A stretch of 20,892 nucleotides of DNA. Origin: Pseudomonadota bacterium. GTDB taxonomy: Bacteria; Pseudomonadota; Gammaproteobacteria; Burkholderiales; Burkholderiaceae_E. A program made the translations under genes and the position numbers. This document shows positions 16,510 through 20,892 of the stretch, one piece after another (the first letter of the stretch is position 1; each line of letters begins with the position of its first letter). The stretch spans positions 1 to 20,892 of the forward strand of contig JAEWEW010000017.1 in NCBI GenBank assembly GCA_023389175.1. Direction: 5' to 3'. Under the pieces are notes generated by a model. That model had not been told where the DNA came from and ran no database searches. It was given only the letters and a program-made list of their open reading frames with translations.

Positions 16510-17544
16510 TCAGGGCCGCAGCTGGACCTTCATGCTCCGGGTCTTGTCCCGGGCGAGCGCGAGGGCGGCGGCGGCCTCGGTGAGCGGGTGGGTTCCGGAG
16601 AGCACCGGCCGCACGTCGACCCGTCGGCTGGCGATCGCCTGGACGGCGGTGTCGAACACATTGCCGAAGCGGAAGGAGCCGCGCAGGTCGAGTTCCCGCG
16701 CCATGATCTGGTTCGCTGCGATCGCGACGCCGTCGGTCGGCAGCGTCCCCACCTGGACGATGATCCCGCCGCGCCGCACCGTCTCCAACGCCGACGCGAG
16801 CGCAGGCACCGCGCCGGAGACCTCGAAGGCCACGTCGGGCTCACCGACCACGTCCGCCAGGGAAGCACCGGCAGGCAGGCGATCGCTGCGCACCACCTGG
16901 TCGGCGCCCACCCGGGATGCCACCGCGAGCGGATGATCGACCACGTCGGTCACCGCGACATGAGCCGCGCCGCCCAGGCGCGCGGCCAGCACCATCATGC
17001 AGCCGATGGTGCCGCTGCCGGTGATCAGCACCCGCCGGCCGAGCAGGTTGCCCGCGCGGGTAGCCGAGTGCAGCGCGATCGAGAGCGGCTCCGACATCGC
17101 GATTTCCTCGAGCGAGACGTCGGAGGCCACCGGAACGCACTGGCCCTCGGGCATGACGAAGTACTCGCAGAACATCCCCTGCACGTGCGGGAAGACGCTC
17201 GCGCTGCCGAGGAACAGCATGTTGGCGCACAGGTTCTCGCGCCCCGCGCGGCAGGCGGCACAGCGGCCGCACCAGCGCGACGGGTTGATCGCGATCCGGT
17301 CGCCGGCGGCAACGCGTGTCACCCCCGGCCCCACCTCGGCGACCACGCCGGAGGCCTCGTGCCCCGGCGTGAGCGGCTCGCGGATCCGGAAGCTGCCGTT
17401 CGCCCCGTGGAAGAAGTAATGCATGTCGGAGCCGCAGATCCCGGCGGCGCCGAGGCGGATGAGCACCTCGCCCGCGCCGGGCCGCGGCGTGGGAACCTCC
17501 AGCACCCGCAGGTCGTTGGCGGCATAGACCTTGCAGTCGAGCAT
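16510..17544 (-). CDS. idnD: L-idonate 5-dehydrogenase-like zinc-dependent dehydrogenase
   Basis: A 344-aa medium-chain zinc dehydrogenase. It most resembles L-idonate 5-dehydrogenase (L-idonate to 5-keto-D-gluconate, NAD(P)): GICGSDMHYFFHG followed by IREPLTPGHEASG is characteristic of IdnD. Catalytic zinc ligands are Cys37 and His62-Glu63. The structural zinc lobe is Cys92, Cys95, Cys98 and Cys106. The nucleotide fold is ITGSGTIG. ATG 17544 has GGGAG about 7 nt upstream, so the longer frame to 17628 is rejected. Divergent from a mannitol dehydrogenase-family gene with only 52 bp between them, pointing to shared control and joint sugar-acid/polyol catabolism. Sorbitol or another polyol is an alternative substrate. 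Confidence 0.88.
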   Translation of the reverse strand: MLDCKVYAANDLRVLEVPTPRPGAGEVLIRLGAAGICGSDMHYFFHGANGSFRIREPLTPGHEASGVVAEVGPGVTRVAAGDRIAINPSRWCGRCAACRAGRENLCANMLFLGSASVFPHVQGMFCEYFVMPEGQCVPVASDVSLEEIAMSEPLSIALHSATRAGNLLGRRVLITGSGTIGCMMVLAARLGGAAHVAVTDVVDHPLAVASRVGADQVVRSDRLPAGASLADVVGEPDVAFEVSGAVPALASALETVRRGGIIVQVGTLPTDGVAIAANQIMARELDLRGSFRFGNVFDTAVQAIASRRVDVRPVLSGTHPLTEAAAALALARDKTRSMKVQLRP

Positions 17545-17558
17545 TGGCGTCTCCCGTT

Positions 17559-17583
17559 CGGCCGGTTCACGTCCGGCCGGTTC
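17559..17583. promoter_or_regulatory. Tandem CGGCCGGTTC sites in the divergent spacer
   Basis: CGGCCGGTTC is present at 17559-17568 and 17574-17583, a period of 15 bp, in the 52-bp gap between idnD-like and mannitol dehydrogenase-family genes. The spacing and position suggest a binding site for a regulator serving both genes; no regulator gene lies in the window. Inference only. Confidence 0.5.
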
Positions 17584-17584
17584 G

Positions 17585-17590
17585 TATACT
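17585..17590 (+). promoter_or_regulatory. -10 element directly at the start codon (leaderless candidate)
   Basis: TATACT differs from TATAAT at one position and ends 6 nt before ATG 17597, so transcription would begin at or next to the A of the start codon. No Shine-Dalgarno precedes that ATG. I see no good -35, in keeping with an activator at the tandem CGGCCGGTTC sites. Confidence 0.45.
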
Positions 17591-17596
17591 AAAGCA

Positions 17597-19054
17597 ATGA
17601 CCCCCTCCCCTCGGCTGGGCGCCGCCACCCTGCCGCGCCTGCCGGCCGGTGTCGCGCGGCCCGGCTATCCGGCCGCGGTGGCAACCATCGGCGTGGTCCA
17701 CCTGGGCGTGGGCAACTTCTTTCGCGCGCACCAGGCCGTCTACCTGGACGAAGCCATGGCTGCCGGCGCTCGCGGCTGGGGCGTCTGCGGCGTGAGCCTG
17801 CGCAGCCCCGGCACCCGTGACGCGCTTGCGCCGCAGGACGGGTACTACGCGGTGGTGGCACTCGACGGTGCCCAGGCGCGGGTTCGCATCGTCGGATCGC
17901 TGCGCGAGCTGCTGGTGGCCCCCGAGGATCCGCAGCGCGTCGTCGAGCGGATCGCCGCGCCCGAGACCCGCTGGGTGACGCTGACGATCACCGAGAAGGG
18001 GTACGGGCTGGAGCCCGGCCATCCCGATCTCGAGCACGACCGCCGACGGCCGGAGCGGCCGCGCAGCGCGGTCGGCCTGCTGCATGCGGCCGCGGTGCTG
18101 CGTCGCGACCGCCGGCTGCCCGGCATCTCGGTGGTCTCGTGCGACAACCTCTCCGGCAACGGCGAGGCGCTGCGCCGGCTGCTGCTCGAGCACGACCGGG
18201 CCGTCGGCGGCGGCGCCGCGGGCTGGATCGAGGCGAACCTGCGCTTTCCCAACACCATGGTCGACCGCATCGTCCCGCGGACCATCGACGCCGATCGCTC
18301 TCGTGTCGCCGCGCTGCTCGGGATGGTCGACGCCTGGCCGGTGCTCACGGAGCCGTTCCGGCAGTGGGTGCTGGAGGACGACTTCGCGGGACCGGTGCCG
18401 CCCCTCGAGCGCAGCGGCGTCCAGCTCGTCCGGTCGGTGCGCCCGTACGAAGCGATGAAGCTGCGCCTGCTCAACGCCGCGCATTCCGCGCTCGCCTGGC
18501 TCGCCGTACCGGCCGGCATCGAAAACGTCGAGCGGGCGATCTCGATGCCCGAGTTGCGCCGCTTCGCCGAGGAGCTGTGGCGCGAGGAGGCGATCCCGGG
18601 CCTGGTTGTCGAGCATCCGGAGATGGCGCGGGAGGCGCCCGGCTACTGTGCGACCCTGCTCGCGCGCTTCGCCAACCCGGGCCTTGCCCACCGTACCGCC
18701 CAGATCGCGATGGACGGGTCGCAGAAGCTGCCGCTCCGGATCCTGCCTTCGGTGCGTCGCAACCTTGCCGAGGGGCTGCCGATCGATCGGCTGGCCCTGG
18801 TGGTCGCGGCGTGGGTGCGGTACCTCGCAGGCATCGACGAGCGCGGCGCGAGCTACCCGGTCGAGGATCCTGCGGCGGACCGGCTCCAGCCGCTCGCGAC
18901 CAGGCCGGATGCACGCGAGGCGGTGGATGCGATCCTGGGCGACAGCGCCGTCTTCGGTGACCTCGCGACCGAGCCGCGCCTGCGGATGGCGGTCGCCCGG
19001 GCGCTGCACCGGCTGCGACGCCTGGGCAGCCTTGCGGCGGTCACGGCGCCGTAA
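17597..19054 (+). CDS. Mannitol dehydrogenase-family NAD-dependent polyol dehydrogenase
   Basis: A 485-aa long-chain dehydrogenase of the mannitol 2-dehydrogenase/fructuronate reductase (UxuB) family, interconverting polyols or hexonates and their keto forms with NAD(H). The N-terminal nucleotide-binding start is GVVHLGVGNFFRAHQAVY; ITEKGYG and SCDNLSGNG follow; NTMVDRIVP is conserved. The catalytic set K-x4-N-x2-H is visible as Lys288, Asn293 and His296 in MKLRLLNAAH, equivalent to Lys295/Asn300/His303 of Pseudomonas mannitol dehydrogenase. Substrate within the family (mannitol, arabinitol, altronate, mannonate) cannot be told. Start ATG 17597 fits the family N-terminus. Divergent from the idnD-like gene; the two may act in one sugar-acid/polyol route. 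Confidence 0.92.
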   Translation: MTPSPRLGAATLPRLPAGVARPGYPAAVATIGVVHLGVGNFFRAHQAVYLDEAMAAGARGWGVCGVSLRSPGTRDALAPQDGYYAVVALDGAQARVRIVGSLRELLVAPEDPQRVVERIAAPETRWVTLTITEKGYGLEPGHPDLEHDRRRPERPRSAVGLLHAAAVLRRDRRLPGISVVSCDNLSGNGEALRRLLLEHDRAVGGGAAGWIEANLRFPNTMVDRIVPRTIDADRSRVAALLGMVDAWPVLTEPFRQWVLEDDFAGPVPPLERSGVQLVRSVRPYEAMKLRLLNAAHSALAWLAVPAGIENVERAISMPELRRFAEELWREEAIPGLVVEHPEMAREAPGYCATLLARFANPGLAHRTAQIAMDGSQKLPLRILPSVRRNLAEGLPIDRLALVVAAWVRYLAGIDERGASYPVEDPAADRLQPLATRPDAREAVDAILGDSAVFGDLATEPRLRMAVARALHRLRRLGSLAAVTAP

Positions 19055-19124
19055 CGCCCTTGCATTCGGACATACCCATGGCGGGAACGAGGGAATCCGT
19101 CGGCCCGGCCCGCCGGCGTCCATC

Positions 19125-19170
19125 CTGTCACGCGTTTCGTCACGAAGCTGTCACGGTCGGCGGATATCGT
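19125..19170 (+). promoter_or_regulatory. Pho box and -10 of the pst operon promoter
   Basis: TCGTCAC (19137-19143), 4 nt, CTGTCAC (19148-19154) gives the 11-bp repeat period of a PhoB-binding Pho box (CTGTCAT repeats in E. coli). A further CTGTCAC at 19125-19131 is 12 bp upstream. A -10-like TATCGT (19165-19170) begins 10 nt after the box, the usual Pho promoter geometry where PhoB replaces the -35. It lies 31 bp ahead of the pstS start, so phosphate-starvation induction by PhoR/PhoB is expected. Confidence 0.8.
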
Positions 19171-19200
19171 CGCCCCATTCCAACCCGACAGGACATCGAG

Positions 19201-20244
19201 ATGCAAGCCTCCACCCTGACTCGCATGCTGGCTGGCGCGGCGGTCGCCGGGCTTCCCTTCGCCGCGCATGCGGTCGACCTGACCGGAGCCGGCGCCACTT
19301 TCCCCGCCCCGGTGTATGCCAAGTGGGCCGAAGCCTACAAGGCCAAGACCGGGCATGCGCTTAACTACCAGGCGATCGGCTCGGGCGGCGGCGTCAAGCA
19401 GATCAAGGCGAAGACGGTCGACTTCGGGGCGAGCGACGATCCGGTGCCCGGGGACGACCTGCAGAAGGACGGCCTGGTCCAGTTCCCTGCGGTGATCGGC
19501 GGCGTGGTGCCGGTGGTCAACGTCGCAGGGGTCGAACCCGGCAAGATGGTGCTGGACGCCAACGTGCTCGCGGCGATCTTCAGCGGCAAGGTCGCCAAGT
19601 GGAACGACCCGGCCATCGCCAAGCTCAACCCGTCGCTGAAGCTGCCCAACCAGGCGGTCACCCCGGTGTATCGCTCGGACTCTTCCGGGACCACCGCCGT
19701 CTTCACCGGTTACCTCGCCGAGATCGCCCCGACCTTCAAGAAGGACGTCGGCGCCGGCAAGACGGTGGACTGGCCGGCCGGGGTGGGCGGCAAGGGCAAT
19801 GCCGGCGTGGCCGCGAACGTCATGAAGCTCAAGGGGTCCATCGGCTACGTCGAATACGCCTTCGCCAAGCAGAACAAGCTCTCGCACACCGCCCTGGTGA
19901 ACCGTGACGGCAAGCCGGTGCAGCCGGACGAGAACAGCTTCGCCGCCGCCGCGGCCAACGCAGACTGGAAGCAGGCGCCCGGGTTCGGCATCAGCCTCAA
20001 CAACCAGCCGGGCGCAGACGCGTGGCCGATCACCTCCGCCTCCTTCATCCTGATGCACCGCAAGCCGGTCGATGCGCAGCGATCCACCGAGGTGCTCAAG
20101 TTCTTCCGATGGGCCCTGGAGGAGGGCGGCGCAATGGCGAAGGAACTCGACTACGTGCCGATTCCGGCCAACACGGTCAAGCTGGTCGAGGATGCCTGGA
20201 AGGAGATCGAAGGCATCGGCAACCTCTCGGTCGCCGCCAGGTAG
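19201..20244 (+). CDS. pstS: Phosphate ABC transporter substrate-binding protein PstS
   Basis: A 347-aa periplasmic phosphate-binding protein that feeds the PstCAB transporter. A Sec signal peptide spans residues 1-24 (AHA before Val25). Family blocks are GAGATFPAPVYAKW, YQAIGSGGGVKQI, DFGASDDP and the phosphate-binding RSDSSGTT. KGSIGYVEYAFA and DYVPIP are present near the C-terminus. Start ATG 19201 has AGGA at 19190-19193, 7 nt away; the frame's upstream extension to 19060 crosses the Pho box and is rejected. First gene of a pst operon with pstC downstream after 145 bp. Confidence 0.97.
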   Translation: MQASTLTRMLAGAAVAGLPFAAHAVDLTGAGATFPAPVYAKWAEAYKAKTGHALNYQAIGSGGGVKQIKAKTVDFGASDDPVPGDDLQKDGLVQFPAVIGGVVPVVNVAGVEPGKMVLDANVLAAIFSGKVAKWNDPAIAKLNPSLKLPNQAVTPVYRSDSSGTTAVFTGYLAEIAPTFKKDVGAGKTVDWPAGVGGKGNAGVAANVMKLKGSIGYVEYAFAKQNKLSHTALVNRDGKPVQPDENSFAAAAANADWKQAPGFGISLNNQPGADAWPITSASFILMHRKPVDAQRSTEVLKFFRWALEEGGAMAKELDYVPIPANTVKLVEDAWKEIEGIGNLSVAAR

Positions 20245-20338
20245 GCGTCGCTTCCAGGTCGTGCCGGAGCACGCAGGGCCTGCCCGCGATTCGAAGGCGG
20301 AGGCCGGACCATCCCTCCGCCCGACCGGACGCGTCCCC

Positions 20339-20365
20339 GCGGGCCTGCCCAAACGGCAGGCCCGC
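20339..20365 (+). terminator. Strong intercistronic hairpin between pstS and pstC
   Basis: GCGGGCCTGCC, loop CAAAC, GGCAGGCCCGC is a perfect 11-bp stem. It is followed by ATTT but no long U run. Placed between pstS and pstC, it probably ends part of the transcripts or stabilises the pstS mRNA, so that more binding protein than permease is made. Confidence 0.75.
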
Positions 20366-20389
20366 AGCCCATTTCCCGGTGAGACGACG

Positions 20390-20892
20390 ATGACCGCATC
20401 AGCCACCGAGCAGATCGATCCGCATGCGCCTGCGGCAGGCGCCGGGGCGGATCGCGCGGCGCCCGCGCTGCGCCAGAGCGAGGCCGAGCGCCGCTTCCGC
20501 GAGCGGGTCCGCCGCTTCGCCTTCCAGGACCGGCTCTTCGCGGCCGTCACCTTCGCCTTCGCCGCCCTGGTCCTGGTCGCGATGGGGGCACTGCTGGTCG
20601 CCCTCGTGATCGAGGCCTGGCCGGCGCTGCGCGAGTTCGGGCCTGGCTTCCTGGTGGGCACCACCTGGAGTCCGGCCCGTGACGAGTACGGCGCGGTGAT
20701 CGCCATCTACGGCACCGTCGTCACTTCGGCCATCGCGCTGCTGATCGCCGTGCCGATCAGCTTCGGCATCGCGGTGTTCCTCACGGAGATCTGCCCGCTG
20801 CGATTGCGCCGCCCCCTGGGCACCGCGGTCGAGCTGCTCGCGGGCGTCCCCTCCATCATCTACGGCATCTGGGGCCTGTTCGTCTTCGCGCC
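20390..20892 (+). CDS. pstC: Phosphate ABC transporter permease PstC (3' end outside window)
   Basis: The first ~167 codons of the PstC inner-membrane permease. A cytoplasmic N-terminus (~1-45, charged) is followed by a first membrane segment (about 45-72, LFAAVTFAFAALVLVAMGAL). Then come a periplasmic stretch with LVGTTWSPARDEYGAVIAIYGT and the start of the binding-protein-dependent permease domain with AIALLIAVPISFGIAVFLTE and GVPSIIYGIWGLF. These last two blocks are characteristic of PstC. ATG 20390 is preceded by GGTGAG. The pstA, pstB and phoU genes would be expected to the right but are not in view. Confidence 0.96.
   Translation, partial: MTASATEQIDPHAPAAGAGADRAAPALRQSEAERRFRERVRRFAFQDRLFAAVTFAFAALVLVAMGALLVALVIEAWPALREFGPGFLVGTTWSPARDEYGAVIAIYGTVVTSAIALLIAVPISFGIAVFLTEICPLRLRRPLGTAVELLAGVPSIIYGIWGLFVFA

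Noticed and set aside
13837..17592. 1,251-aa open frame on the + strand
   Set aside because: It runs antisense to the halogenase-like, helicase and idnD-like genes, is rich in His/Arg/Asp/Ala, and shows no family motif: a GC-driven shadow.
17567..19123. 518-aa open frame on the - strand
   Set aside because: Antisense to the mannitol dehydrogenase-family gene, which has its catalytic K-N-H set.

Overview
The window is high-GC, gene-dense bacterial chromosome. By gene content it looks like a betaproteobacterium, probably of the Burkholderiales. The grounds are strong GC bias at third codon positions, a PstS/PstC pair behind a Pho box, an aromatic/polyol-type catabolic gene set, and a GC-rich intergenic repeat (CCCCCCGAGGGGG followed by CTTGGGGCGGCCCGG) of a kind I associate with Burkholderiales spacers. 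The taxonomic call is inference. No rRNA, tRNA, CRISPR array, transposase or phage gene was seen.

Left part (1-5300). A nonribosomal peptide synthetase runs leftwards out of the window (C-A-PCP visible). Divergent from it is a polysaccharide/oligosaccharide flippase. After the flippase lies a graveyard: the first ~30 codons of a tartrate/D-malate/isopropylmalate-dehydrogenase-like gene, broken by a 17-nt tandem duplication and a frameshift, joined directly to the last ~55 codons of a ubiX (flavin prenyltransferase) gene.

Middle part (5300-12060). A gamma-glutamyltransferase-family gene (+) converges on a secreted protein of unknown function (-). Next are a tandem-domain universal stress protein (-) and, divergent from it, an exported aldo/keto reductase (+). 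A 73-bp sequence present twice in tandem (period 78) separates the reductase from a nucleotide-transporter-like membrane protein (Npt/AAA family), whose most likely start codon lies in the last bases of the repeat.

Right part (12060-20892). A leftward gene set reads DEAD-box RNA helicase, flavin-dependent-halogenase-like oxidoreductase, aldo/keto reductase; the last two overlap by 8 bp. Then come divergent sugar-acid/polyol dehydrogenases: an L-idonate 5-dehydrogenase-like zinc enzyme and a mannitol dehydrogenase-family enzyme, with a short shared control region holding two tandem CGGCCGGTTC sites and a -10 element right at the start codon of the latter. The window ends in the high-affinity phosphate uptake operon: a Pho box, pstS, a strong hairpin in the pstS-pstC gap, and the start of pstC.

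The most noteworthy items are the halogenase-like/AKR coupled pair, the truncated NRPS next to a flippase, the dehydrogenase/ubiX junk fusion, the twin hairpin repeat feeding into a start codon, the cysteine-cluster secreted protein, and the Pho-box/intercistronic-hairpin architecture. I did not find a clearly new multi-gene system; the halogenase-AKR pair is the best candidate for undescribed chemistry.
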